This document shows, one piece after another, positions 36,659-44,719 of a DNA stretch of 64,000 bases. Positions within the stretch are counted from its first letter, which is position 1. Every line of letters begins with the position of its first letter. Source of the DNA: Rickettsiella endosymbiont of Aleochara curtula (lineage in GTDB: Bacteria > Pseudomonadota > Gammaproteobacteria > Diplorickettsiales > Diplorickettsiaceae); NCBI RefSeq assembly GCF_964030935.1, contig NZ_OZ034990.1:994001-1058000 (forward strand), given 5' to 3'. Made by a program: the position numbers and the translations under genes. The notes beneath the pieces are model-generated. The model had not been told where the DNA came from. It searched no databases and worked only from the letters and a program-made list of their open reading frames with translations.

Positions 36659-36982
36659 TCAAGTTTCTGATAATTTTTTTTGTAGCTCGCCAGTTTTGTA
36701 AAGCTGTTCGACTATATCGCATCCGCCCATTAATTCACCTTTATAATAAAGTTGTGGAAAAGTTGGCCAATTCGAATATTGTGGTAGATCGCGACGTATA
36801 TCACTCTCTTCAAGCACGTTGACATGTGCAAATTTTAAACGGCATGCTTTTAGTATCTGCACTACTCGCGCGGAAAACCCGCAACAGGGCTTTTCGGGAG
36901 TTCCTTTCATGTAGAGAATCAACGGGTATTTCGCAATTTGTTGCTCGATTGTTTCTAGCGCACTCATTTCAGTAATAGACAT
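36659..36982 (-). CDS. grxD: Monothiol glutaredoxin, Grx4 type
   Basis: A 107-residue cytosolic protein that binds a glutathione-ligated 2Fe-2S cluster as a dimer and delivers clusters to target proteins. The CGFS active site lies at residues 34-37 (KPCCGFS), followed by WPTFPQLYYKGELMGGCDIV, the glutathione-binding TVP-like and GG regions. An additional cysteine precedes the active one. Translation may start at Met1 or Met6 (MSALETIEQQ). It is divergent from sodB, so two redox-defence genes share one promoter region. Confidence 0.96.
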   Translation of the reverse strand: MSITEMSALETIEQQIAKYPLILYMKGTPEKPCCGFSARVVQILKACRLKFAHVNVLEESDIRRDLPQYSNWPTFPQLYYKGELMGGCDIVEQLYKTGELQKKLSET

Positions 36983-36997
36983 TTATTTTCCTCTTTA

Positions 36998-37024
36998 TAT
37001 ACTCTTCGCACTTAAATGCTTGCC
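36998..37024 (+). repeat. Dispersed palindromic repeat, left-end fragment
   Basis: TATACTCTTCGCACTTAAAT followed by GCTTGCC matches only the outer left arm of the family. The rest is missing. It lies in the grxD-sodB divergent promoter region. Confidence 0.65.
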
Positions 37025-37091
37025 TTATCATTAGCTGGATTTTAAACTGTAGCAAGCAATTTTAGCAAATCGATAAAAATAGGATACTCCC

Positions 37092-37679
37092 ATGAAACAT
37101 GAGTTACCCCCATTACCTTACGCCTTGGATGCCCTGGATCCAGTTATTTCAAAGGAAACCCTAGAATACCATTATGGAAAGCATCATAAAGCTTACGTCG
37201 ATAAACTTAATGAATTAATCCCTGGCACGGAGTTTGAATCTTTACCCCTGGAAAATATTATTAAAAAAGCCCCTAAAGGCCCCATTTTTAATAATGCTGC
37301 TCAAGTCTGGAATCATACCTTTTATTGGCATTGTATGACACCAGCAGCATCAAAAAATAAATTAAAAGGACCTTTAGAGGAGGCTATCAAGCAATACTTT
37401 GAATCTGTCGACAAATTTAAGGAAGCTTTTGTTAAAGCTGCTATCGCTCAATTTGGTTCAGGATGGGCTTGGTTAATAAAAGATGATGAGCAAGGATTGA
37501 AGATAGTAACTACCGGCAATGCAGAAACCCCGATACGTGATGGAAAATCCTGCTTATTCACATGTGATGTATGGGAGCATGCTTACTATATTGACTACCG
37601 CAATGCTCGCCCAAAATATTTAGAAAAATTTTGGGAAATAGTGAATTGGGGTTTTATTGCCGAAAATTTTGAAAAATAA
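37092..37679 (+). CDS. sodB: Superoxide dismutase, iron type
   Basis: Converts superoxide to hydrogen peroxide and oxygen in the cytosol. The 195 residues are typical of FeSOD. Metal ligands are in EYHYGKHHKAYV, WNHTFYW and DVWEHAYYIDY (Asp and His). The FNNAAQVWNHTFYW segment, with Gln two residues before the Trp, is the iron-enzyme signature. It leads a same-strand cluster with argD 15 bases downstream. Confidence 0.97.
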   Translation: MKHELPPLPYALDALDPVISKETLEYHYGKHHKAYVDKLNELIPGTEFESLPLENIIKKAPKGPIFNNAAQVWNHTFYWHCMTPAASKNKLKGPLEEAIKQYFESVDKFKEAFVKAAIAQFGSGWAWLIKDDEQGLKIVTTGNAETPIRDGKSCLFTCDVWEHAYYIDYRNARPKYLEKFWEIVNWGFIAENFEK

Positions 37680-37694
37680 CAAGAAAGTAGAAAA

Positions 37695-38894
37695 ATGAAT
37701 AAAACATCGGCTTTGATGCCTATTTACCCAAATCGATTACCTATTGCCTTTGAAAAAGGTTCTGGGATTTGGCTTATCGACACCCAAGGAGAAAAATATT
37801 TAGATGCTTTAGCGGGTATTGCAGTATGTGGTTTAGGCCATGCTCATCCAGCAATTACTGAAACGATTTGCAAGCAAGCTGCAAAATTAATTCACACCTC
37901 TAATACTTATCATATTCCTGAACAAGAAATATTAGCTTCTGAGTTAGCACGTATATCCGGCATGGATCAAGTTTTTTTTTCTAATTCGGGTGCGGAATCT
38001 AACGAAGCAGCTATCAAAATTACGCGGCTTTATGCGCGTAAAAAAGGAATCGAGCAGCCCATCATTATCGCCATGAAAAATGCCTTTCATGGTAGAACCA
38101 TGGCAACTCTCAGCTTATCAGGTAGTGAGCGTTTACAAATTGGCTTTGAACCTTTACTAGAACGTTTTATTCATATTCCGTTTAATGATGTTGCTGCATT
38201 AGAAAATGCTATAAAAGAACACAAAAAAAATATAGTTGCCATTATGTTAGAGCCTATTCAAGGAGATGGTGGGATTAAAGTAGCCACGCCTAATTTTTTA
38301 CAAGCTATTCGAAATTATTGTGATCAATATGACTGGCTTATGATACTCGACGAAATACAAACCGGTCTTTGTCGTACTGGACCTTGGTTCGCCTATCAAT
38401 CCTATAATATTTTTCCTGATGTAATGACCATTGCTAAAACCTTAGGCAATGGCTTTCCTATTGGAGCTTATTGTTCTCGCGGCAAAGCAAATAATATTTT
38501 TCCAATTGGAAAACATGGTTCTACTTTTGCAGGTAGCACATTAGCTTGTGCTGTCGCAATCACAGTTATTAATACTTTAGAAAAAGAAAATTTGTCTGCG
38601 CATGTAAAAAAAATTGGGGCTTATTTAAGCGCTAAGCTAGAAAGTATTTTTGCTAAACATCCACATGTACTCGCTATAAAAGGGCAAGGGCTTATGATCG
38701 GTGTTGAACTCGATGCAGAATGTCGTAATATCCCAAAAATTGGATTAAAACATCGTTTACTTTTTAATGTTGTTTCTAATAACACCATACGCCTACTACC
38801 TGCTTTAATTTTACAAGAAGCTGAAGCGGATGAAATTTGTCAACGCTTAGTTAAAACTGTAGATGAATTTTATAATTCATCGTCATCCTTATGA
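37695..38894 (+). CDS. argD: Acetylornithine aminotransferase family protein
   Basis: A class III PLP aminotransferase of 399 residues, closest to ArgD (arginine synthesis, also succinyldiaminopimelate transamination in lysine/peptidoglycan synthesis). Motifs: YLDALAGIAVCGLGHAHP, FFSNSGAESNEAAIKITR, MLEPIQGDGGI, LDEIQTGLCRTG and the PLP lysine in TIAKTLGNGFPIGA. No other arginine gene is in the window, so a DAP-pathway role may be what preserves it. Its stop overlaps the next start (ATGA). Confidence 0.93.
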   Translation: MNKTSALMPIYPNRLPIAFEKGSGIWLIDTQGEKYLDALAGIAVCGLGHAHPAITETICKQAAKLIHTSNTYHIPEQEILASELARISGMDQVFFSNSGAESNEAAIKITRLYARKKGIEQPIIIAMKNAFHGRTMATLSLSGSERLQIGFEPLLERFIHIPFNDVAALENAIKEHKKNIVAIMLEPIQGDGGIKVATPNFLQAIRNYCDQYDWLMILDEIQTGLCRTGPWFAYQSYNIFPDVMTIAKTLGNGFPIGAYCSRGKANNIFPIGKHGSTFAGSTLACAVAITVINTLEKENLSAHVKKIGAYLSAKLESIFAKHPHVLAIKGQGLMIGVELDAECRNIPKIGLKHRLLFNVVSNNTIRLLPALILQEAEADEICQRLVKTVDEFYNSSSSL

Positions 38895-40060
38895 AAAATA
38901 GTATGAAAAAATTGGATTTTGCTACGCGCTGCATCCATGCAGGACATATACCTGATCCGAGTACGGGTGCTTTAATCACACCTATATACGCAACTTCTAC
39001 TTACGCTCAAAAAAGCCCAGGCATACATCAAGGCTTTGAATATTCCAGAACCCAAAATCCTACGCGATTTGCTTACGAACGTTGTATTGCCGATTTAGAG
39101 AATGGTCGTGCTGGGTTTGCTTTTGCCTCTGGAATGGCCGCCATTAATACACTACTTGAACTCTTAAACCCTGGCGATCATGTCATAGGCATGGACGATT
39201 TGTATGGCGGCACCGTACGCTTATTTAATCAGATTAAGCAACGATCCTCGGATTTAAGTTTTTCATATGTCGATATGACTGATTTAAATAATTTAAGCAA
39301 ACACATCAAACCCGAGACTAAATTATTATGGATGGAATCCCCAACTAATCCCTTATTAAAATTAGTTGATATAGAACAAGCAGTCAAAATTGCTCGTCAA
39401 CATAAATTGATCACTGTACTTGACAATACCTTTGCTACTCCTTGGATTCAACAACCCTTAACACTAGGCTGTGATCTCGTTGTTCATTCTGCCACTAAAT
39501 ATTTAAATGGACATTCCGATATGGTCGGAGGCATTGTAGTTGTAGGTGAGAATGCTGAATTAATCGAGAAAATAACCTATTTACAAAATGCTATGGGAGC
39601 CATACAAGGTCCTTTTGATAGCTTTCTTGCCTTGCGAGGTTTACATACTTTAGCTTTACGTATGCAAAGACATTGTGAAAACGCATTAAAAATTGCTCAG
39701 TTTTTAGAACAACATAATAAGGTTGAAAAAGTTTTTTATCCTGGCTTAGTCAGTCATCCTCAATATGAATTAGCTAAAAAACAAATGCGACGCAGCTTCG
39801 GAGGTATTGTGAGTTTTGTATTAAAAGGTGGCTTAGAAGAAACACGTCGCTTTCTTGAGCTTTGTCATTTGTTCACACTGGCAGAAAGCTTAGGCTGCGT
39901 AGAAAGTCTGGTTGATCACCCTGCGATTATGACACATGCAGCTTTGCCAATAGAGACTCGTGAGCGCCTTGGAATTACTGATAGTTTGCTGCGCTTATCA
40001 GTAGGAATAGAAGACGCGCAAGATCTTATTGATGATCTTGATCACGCATTAACATTCTAA
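38891..40060 (+). CDS. Transsulfuration PLP enzyme (cystathionine gamma-synthase/lyase type)
   Basis: A 389-residue Cys/Met-metabolism PLP enzyme. The family landmarks are ATRCIHAG, PIYATSTYAQ, YSRTQNPTRFAYERCIADLENG, FASGMAAINTLLELL, ESPTNPLLKLVDI, DNTFATPWIQQPL and the PLP lysine in HSATKYLNGHSDMVGG. MetB (synthase) and the gamma-lyase MccB/CTH cannot be told apart from motifs alone. Translation may start at Met1 (ATGA overlap with argD) or Met5. Sulfur-handling genes (a PP-loop thiouridylase and TusA) lie a little downstream, which hints at cysteine supply, although this is inference. Confidence 0.93.
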   Translation: MKNSMKKLDFATRCIHAGHIPDPSTGALITPIYATSTYAQKSPGIHQGFEYSRTQNPTRFAYERCIADLENGRAGFAFASGMAAINTLLELLNPGDHVIGMDDLYGGTVRLFNQIKQRSSDLSFSYVDMTDLNNLSKHIKPETKLLWMESPTNPLLKLVDIEQAVKIARQHKLITVLDNTFATPWIQQPLTLGCDLVVHSATKYLNGHSDMVGGIVVVGENAELIEKITYLQNAMGAIQGPFDSFLALRGLHTLALRMQRHCENALKIAQFLEQHNKVEKVFYPGLVSHPQYELAKKQMRRSFGGIVSFVLKGGLEETRRFLELCHLFTLAESLGCVESLVDHPAIMTHAALPIETRERLGITDSLLRLSVGIEDAQDLIDDLDHALTF

Positions 40061-40077
40061 AAACATTTATAAATATA

Positions 40078-40350
40078 ATGAAAAAAAATACATTTCTAAT
40101 CCTTTTCTTTGCATTATTTATATCCGCTTGTTACCTACCTCCAAATACATTAGATAGCTCGAATAACCCGCAAAGCAACCCTTTTAAAATAAATCCGAAT
40201 ACACACCTACCAGTACTTCCTCCTGGTTTTGGCCCTAGGCAGGGGCCTTCAATAAAACCGCGAAACGGCCAATACCCTGCGAATTATTATAATAGACAGC
40301 CCTATTCATCTTTTAATTCACCTATTTCACAGAAAAACTTTAATGAATAA
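40078..40350 (+). CDS. Small lipoprotein with GFGPxxGPSI motif, copy 1
   Basis: A 90-residue precursor with a type II signal peptide: basic start, hydrophobic core, lipobox ISAC with C18 as the lipidated cysteine. The mature part is rich in Pro, Asn and Ser, with PPGFGPRQGPSI at about residues 57-68. No known domain. The next gene encodes a second lipoprotein of the same plan, overlapping by 8 bases, so the two are a diverged tandem duplication. Function unknown; probably anchored in the envelope. Confidence 0.8.
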   Translation: MKKNTFLILFFALFISACYLPPNTLDSSNNPQSNPFKINPNTHLPVLPPGFGPRQGPSIKPRNGQYPANYYNRQPYSSFNSPISQKNFNE

Positions 40351-40624
40351 AAGTAAATTTTTATTACTTTTTTTTTCATTATTTTTTTCGGCTTGTCATT
40401 CAAGCTTAGATCAGGATAGTTTAATCTCCTCAGATAATTGGCCATTTACTTTTAAAGTTACGCCAGGTAAAGCTAAAACTCCTGCAAGTATAATGCCAAC
40501 AGGATTTGGTCCCATCAGAGGGCCTTCCATACCATCCGATACAGAAAATTCTTTTAGCAAAGATCTAAGCAAATGTCGAAATAATTTGCTGAATCAACAA
40601 ATACATTTTGAATTTAATTTTTGA
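40343..40624 (+). CDS. Small lipoprotein with GFGPxxGPSI motif, copy 2
   Basis: A 93-residue precursor with lipobox FSAC and lipidated C18 at the same position as copy 1. The mature chain carries PTGFGPIRGPSI, matching the motif in copy 1, but the rest is unrelated in sequence and has an additional cysteine near the C-terminus (KCRNN). It overlaps copy 1 upstream and ends directly before the PP-loop gene. Function unknown. Confidence 0.8.
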   Translation: MNKSKFLLLFFSLFFSACHSSLDQDSLISSDNWPFTFKVTPGKAKTPASIMPTGFGPIRGPSIPSDTENSFSKDLSKCRNNLLNQQIHFEFNF

Positions 40625-40636
40625 ATGGTTCCAATT

Positions 40637-41677
40637 ATGAAAAAAGCAGTTGCTCTAATTTCTGGCGGCTTAGATTCTATGCTTGCCGTGCGTGTAATCC
40701 AAGAACAAGGAATTTATGTTGAAGGCATTAATTTTTATACTGGATTCTGTATTGAAGGCCATACACATGCCATACGTAATTCTGAGCACGCAAAACCCAA
40801 ACGTAACAATGCTTTGTGGGCTGCAGAACAATTAGGAATTAAATTACATATTATTGATATTATTCAAGAATATAAACAAATAGTCTTGAACCCTAAACAC
40901 GGTTACGGTGCCCATCTCAATCCTTGTCTCGACTGTAAAATTTTCATGGTTAGCAAAGCCAAACAATGGATAGAGCAACATCAATTTGATTTTATTATTA
41001 CCGGCGAAGTCATTGGCCAACGGCCAAAATCCCAACTTAAAAAAAATATGCCCATAGTGGCACATGAATCTAAAGCTGACGATATCTTATTACGGCCATT
41101 GTGTGCCAAATTATTGGCGCCGACTTTGGTAGAACGTGAAGGATGGGTAGATCGTGAAAAACTTCATGGGTTTTCGGGTCGTACTCGTGGTCCACAATTT
41201 GATTTAGCCAAGAAGTTTGATTTTCAAGAATATGCACAGCCGGCTGGAGGCTGTTGTTTTTTAACTAATGGTCACTACACACAAAAACTTAGAGATCTTT
41301 GGAAACACCGTGGGAAGAAAGACTACGAATTCGACGATATCATCTTGCTCAAAGTAGGTCGACATATTCGGCCTAATTCCGATTTTAAACTCATTATTGG
41401 CCGGGATGAAGGTGAAAATCATTTTCTGGAAACCTTTCAGCATCAATATACTTCGATAAAGCCCATTAGCCATTTAGGCCCTTTAAGCTTAATTGATGGT
41501 AAAATTGATGCTGAATTCATCTATTTTGCCGCACAAATCGCTGCACGCTTTACCGATGCTAAATCCAATGATAAGGTGATTTTGGAAATTAACTCATTAA
41601 GTGGTTCCATTCAGACAGTACAGGTTAACCCTTTTACTGCAGATCAAATCCCTAAAGAATGGTATATTTCTGGCTAA
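40637..41677 (+). CDS. PP-loop tRNA thiouridylase-like protein (MnmA/ThiI-related) with C-terminal NFACT-R-like region
   Basis: A 346-residue protein (ATG 40625 gives four more residues). The PP-loop SGGLDS begins the MKKAVALISGGLDSMLAV segment, as in MnmA/ThiI adenylating tRNA sulfur-transferases. Paired cysteines lie in LNPCLDCKIFM and QPAGGCCFLTN, which could carry sulfur or bind metal. The C-terminal third (LLKVGRHIRPNSDFKLIIGRDEGENHFL) resembles the NFACT-R RNA-binding domain, from memory. It is not the standard MnmA. The TusA-type sulfur carrier that follows is a natural sulfur donor, so I infer an RNA thiolation enzyme of unassigned position. Confidence 0.8.
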   Translation: MKKAVALISGGLDSMLAVRVIQEQGIYVEGINFYTGFCIEGHTHAIRNSEHAKPKRNNALWAAEQLGIKLHIIDIIQEYKQIVLNPKHGYGAHLNPCLDCKIFMVSKAKQWIEQHQFDFIITGEVIGQRPKSQLKKNMPIVAHESKADDILLRPLCAKLLAPTLVEREGWVDREKLHGFSGRTRGPQFDLAKKFDFQEYAQPAGGCCFLTNGHYTQKLRDLWKHRGKKDYEFDDIILLKVGRHIRPNSDFKLIIGRDEGENHFLETFQHQYTSIKPISHLGPLSLIDGKIDAEFIYFAAQIAARFTDAKSNDKVILEINSLSGSIQTVQVNPFTADQIPKEWYISG

Positions 41678-41715
41678 TTTTTATAACTTTAGACTATCTA
41701 CAGAAAGCGAACATT

Positions 41716-41943
41716 ATGACTCATCAATTAGATGCTCGACGTCTACTCTGTCCTTTACCTGTGATTAAGGTACAAGAGTGCGTAAAAACATTAAAATCAG
41801 GTGACATTTTAGAGATTGTATGCACTGATAAAGGTAGCCTTTCTGATATTTCAGCTTGGTGTCGCATCCATGGTCATTATTTATTATCAAGTAACACTCA
41901 ATGTCGAGAAATTTTCATGGCGATACAAATAGGTAGCTGCTAA
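41716..41943 (+). CDS. TusA-family sulfur carrier protein
   Basis: A 75-residue cytosolic protein from ATG 41716; the frame opens at 41659 inside the previous gene. The signature LDARRLLCPLPVIK carries the persulfide-forming cysteine in the CPxP motif, followed by GDILEIVCTDKGSLSDISAWC. It relays sulfur from a cysteine desulfurase to acceptors. Being placed directly behind the PP-loop thiouridylase-like gene suggests they work together. The CDF transporter starts on the very next base after its stop codon. Confidence 0.92.
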   Translation: MTHQLDARRLLCPLPVIKVQECVKTLKSGDILEIVCTDKGSLSDISAWCRIHGHYLLSSNTQCREIFMAIQIGSC

Positions 41944-43068
41944 ATGAATACTTCTCGCTATCAACAAACACGCTTTATCGCATTATGGGGTGGATTAAAA
42001 AACATTCTATTAGCCGTACTAAAAATAGTCTTTGGTATTCTTGGCCATTCTCATGGGTTACTAGCGGATGGAATTCATTCTTTATCGGACTTAATTGTTG
42101 ATAGTGTTGTTATTGTTGCCGCAAAATTTGGCAATAAAGCAGCTGATGAAGATCACCCTTACGGGCATGGCCGTATCGAAACTGCTGCTACGGTTTTATT
42201 AGCATTAATTTTAGCTATTGCAGCATTTGTTATTATTATTAATGCTTTTATTACTATCGCTGCCGCCCACGTCATTATTCCGCCTTCTCAAATTGTTTTA
42301 TGGATTGCTCTCAGTTCAGTTCTACTCAATGAGCTACTTTACTTTTGGACCAAGCGCGTTGCAAACCACATTAAATCTAGGCTCTTAATGACCAATGCCT
42401 GGCATCATCGTAGTGACTCGTTTTCTTCTATAGCTGTTGCTTTAGGTGTAATTGGAGCTTGGCTAGGTTTCCCTAAATTGGATGCCGTTGCAGCTATTAT
42501 TGTAGGCTTAATGATTCTAAAAATAGCTTGTGATTTTGGTTGGCATAGTATTCGCGAGTTAGTTGATACCGCTCTCAGCATAGAAGAAACTGAAAAAATA
42601 AAATTATTTATAAAAGAAATCCCGGGTGTAAAGGCTATTCATCAATTGCGCACGCGCTCAATTGCCGGATCCATCTTTTGCGATGTTCACGTTTTAGTTG
42701 ATCCATCCATTAGTGTGTCAGAAGGGCATTATATCGGCCAAGAAGTCGATAAGCGCTTAATTGCATCATTTCCAGATATTACCGATGTTACCGTTCATAT
42801 TGATACCGAAGATGATGAATTAATTAACCCCTCTTATAATTTACCTGATCGAGCTACCTTACAAAAGATTCTTGAAAAGCACTGGCATGGTTTACTCCCT
42901 GAAATGGCTATTAAAACTGCTGCATTTCATTATTTGGATGGTAAAATCACCATTGACTTGAAATTACCTATTATATTTAGCGACCAAGGTGATTTAGAAA
43001 CTAAGTTAAAAAAAATTATAGCCACAGAAAACTTTATCGCCGATATAAAAATTTTTTATTATAAATGA
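41944..43068 (+). CDS. Cation diffusion facilitator (CDF) metal transporter
   Basis: A 374-residue inner-membrane metal/proton antiporter. Six transmembrane segments are expected. Metal-site residues are visible in HGLLADGIHSLSDLIVD (helix 2) and NAWHHRSDSFSS (helix 5 HxxxD). DHPYGHGRIE follows helix 2 as in the family. A cytosolic ferredoxin-like domain occupies about residues 205-295, and an additional C-terminal extension of about 70 residues (ILEKHWHGLLPEMAIK) resembles the second domain of MntE/MamM-like members. The substrate (Mn, Fe or Zn) is not decided. It overlaps xthA by 4 bases. Confidence 0.93.
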   Translation: MNTSRYQQTRFIALWGGLKNILLAVLKIVFGILGHSHGLLADGIHSLSDLIVDSVVIVAAKFGNKAADEDHPYGHGRIETAATVLLALILAIAAFVIIINAFITIAAAHVIIPPSQIVLWIALSSVLLNELLYFWTKRVANHIKSRLLMTNAWHHRSDSFSSIAVALGVIGAWLGFPKLDAVAAIIVGLMILKIACDFGWHSIRELVDTALSIEETEKIKLFIKEIPGVKAIHQLRTRSIAGSIFCDVHVLVDPSISVSEGHYIGQEVDKRLIASFPDITDVTVHIDTEDDELINPSYNLPDRATLQKILEKHWHGLLPEMAIKTAAFHYLDGKITIDLKLPIIFSDQGDLETKLKKIIATENFIADIKIFYYK

Positions 43069-43850
43069 GTAAACTACTTAAAATTGCGACTTGGAATGTT
43101 AATTCACTACGCGTCCGTTTAGAACATGTTTTAGCTTGGCTAAGCTCATATCAGCCGCATCTACTTGCCGTGCAAGAAACAAAAGTTGAAAATCAACATT
43201 TTCCTGAAGAGCCATTCAAAAAAGCCGGTTACCATGTCTTATATAATGGCCAAAAGACCTATAATGGCGTTGCTTTCATTAGTCGCATTCCCATGCAAAA
43301 TGAAGTGACTTTCTTGCCCGATTTTGATGACACTCAACGACGTATATTGGTTGTCAATATAGGATCCTTGCGTATTGTGAATATTTATGTGCCTAATGGT
43401 TCAAATCTAGATTCTGAAAAATTTATTTATAAATTACGATGGCTAAAGCAACTAAAAATCTATTTACAACAAGAATTAAGCCACCATCCACATTTAATCG
43501 TATTAGGGGATTTTAATATCGCCCCAGAAGATAAAGATGTCCATGATCCACAAATGTGGCAGGGTAAAGTATTGGTTAGCCCCGAGGAACGCAAAGCTTT
43601 AAAAGATATATTGGCCTTAGGCTTAAAAGATAGTTTTCGATTATTTAATAATGAATCTGGTCATTACACATGGTGGGATTATCGAGCCGGAGCTTTTCGG
43701 CGGAATCATGGTTTACGCATTGATCATATATTAACTAGCGATGCCTTAGTTCCCCAATGTATTGCTTGTGAAATGGATAAAGAAATACGACTGTGGGATA
43801 AACCATCGGATCACGTTCCCATCATAGCAACTTATCAAAATATCAGCTAG
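43065..43850 (+). CDS. xthA: Exodeoxyribonuclease III
   Basis: The major AP endonuclease and 3'-phosphodiesterase of base-excision repair. Its 261 residues are typical. The endonuclease/exonuclease/phosphatase motifs are all present: ATWNVNSLRVRL, VQETKV (metal Glu), GDFNIAPEDKDVHDP, YTWWDYRAGAFRRNHGLRIDHIL and the terminal SDHVPI (catalytic Asp-His). It overlaps the CDF gene by 4 bases and precedes hspQ by 9 bases, so it sits in a tight stress/metal run of genes. Confidence 0.97.
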   Translation: MSKLLKIATWNVNSLRVRLEHVLAWLSSYQPHLLAVQETKVENQHFPEEPFKKAGYHVLYNGQKTYNGVAFISRIPMQNEVTFLPDFDDTQRRILVVNIGSLRIVNIYVPNGSNLDSEKFIYKLRWLKQLKIYLQQELSHHPHLIVLGDFNIAPEDKDVHDPQMWQGKVLVSPEERKALKDILALGLKDSFRLFNNESGHYTWWDYRAGAFRRNHGLRIDHILTSDALVPQCIACEMDKEIRLWDKPSDHVPIIATYQNIS

Positions 43851-43859
43851 GATTTATTT

Positions 43860-44180
43860 ATGATGGAGCCTATAAAAGCACGTTTTGGAATCGGAGAAAT
43901 TGTACAGCATAGTTTGTTTGGTTATCGCGGCGTCATTGTTGACGCAGATGCAGGTTTTCAAGGAGATGATGCTTGGTATAGCAAAAACGCACCAGGAAAT
44001 CCTCCTAAAAATCAACCTTGGTATCATATTTTAGTGCATGGTTCCGTCCATCATGCTTATGCAGCCGAAATGAATCTAACTAAGGATGATACACTGGATC
44101 CGGTTGAACACCCTGAATTAGATTACTTTTTTGATAATTTTAAAAATGGTATCTATCACCGTCGTCGATATAATAATTGA
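43860..44180 (+). CDS. hspQ: Heat-shock protein HspQ
   Basis: A 106-residue cytosolic protein matching HspQ (YccV-like hemimethylated-DNA-binding domain): FGIGEIVQHSLFGYRGVIVD, then PWYHILVHGSVHHAYAAEMNL and the C-terminal HPELDYFFDNF. In Enterobacteria it is a Lon specificity enhancer and promotes decay of mutant DnaA. Two adjacent ATGs (43860, 43863) are possible starts. It follows xthA closely. Confidence 0.95.
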   Translation: MMEPIKARFGIGEIVQHSLFGYRGVIVDADAGFQGDDAWYSKNAPGNPPKNQPWYHILVHGSVHHAYAAEMNLTKDDTLDPVEHPELDYFFDNFKNGIYHRRRYNN

Positions 44181-44227
44181 TTGAAGAATGCTATCGCTAG
44201 CTAATAAAAACTAGAGCTCTTGCATAT

Positions 44228-44719
44228 ATGGAAAATTTGACGCTCATTCGACATGCCGAAACGCATCCACCACAAGCTTTTGAAAGGGATAAAGATCGTA
44301 TTCTTACTCAAAGAGGTCTTCATCAAATCGAGAATATCTCAAAGCAATTAAAAGAAAAAAATTGTTTACCAGACTATTTAATTTGCAGCCCAGCAAAAAG
44401 AACCCTACAAACAGCCCAATTTCTTTGCGAAAAGCTGGAAATAAACCCTAAACTCATTAACCTTAGTCCAATACTTTACTCAGGCGATACCGAAGCAATT
44501 TTAAAATCAATTTCTTTGCTAAGCCCCCGCCCCCACGTCTTCATAATTGGCCACAACCCCACATTAAGTAGTTTAGCCCATAGGCTATGCCCAACAACAA
44601 AATCTGTTATTTTGCCTACCGCAGGCGTAATTTCGCTAGGTTTTGATATCAAAACGTGGGATGATTTACCCAATAAGCAAGGAAAGCTGCTCTTTTTTAT
44701 TGAGCCAAAGTATGAATGA
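44228..44719 (+). CDS. SixA-type histidine phosphatase
   Basis: A 163-residue single-domain member of the histidine phosphatase (phosphoglycerate mutase-like) clan. The catalytic motif reads LIRHAE (R8-H9), followed by LICSPAKRTLQTAQ and FIIGHNPTLSSLAH, where the second conserved His sits. The length and layout fit SixA, which acts on phosphohistidine in phosphotransfer proteins. The target here is unknown. Its stop overlaps the start of the TPR-methyltransferase gene (ATG 44712), so the two are coupled. Confidence 0.88.
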   Translation: MENLTLIRHAETHPPQAFERDKDRILTQRGLHQIENISKQLKEKNCLPDYLICSPAKRTLQTAQFLCEKLEINPKLINLSPILYSGDTEAILKSISLLSPRPHVFIIGHNPTLSSLAHRLCPTTKSVILPTAGVISLGFDIKTWDDLPNKQGKLLFFIEPKYE

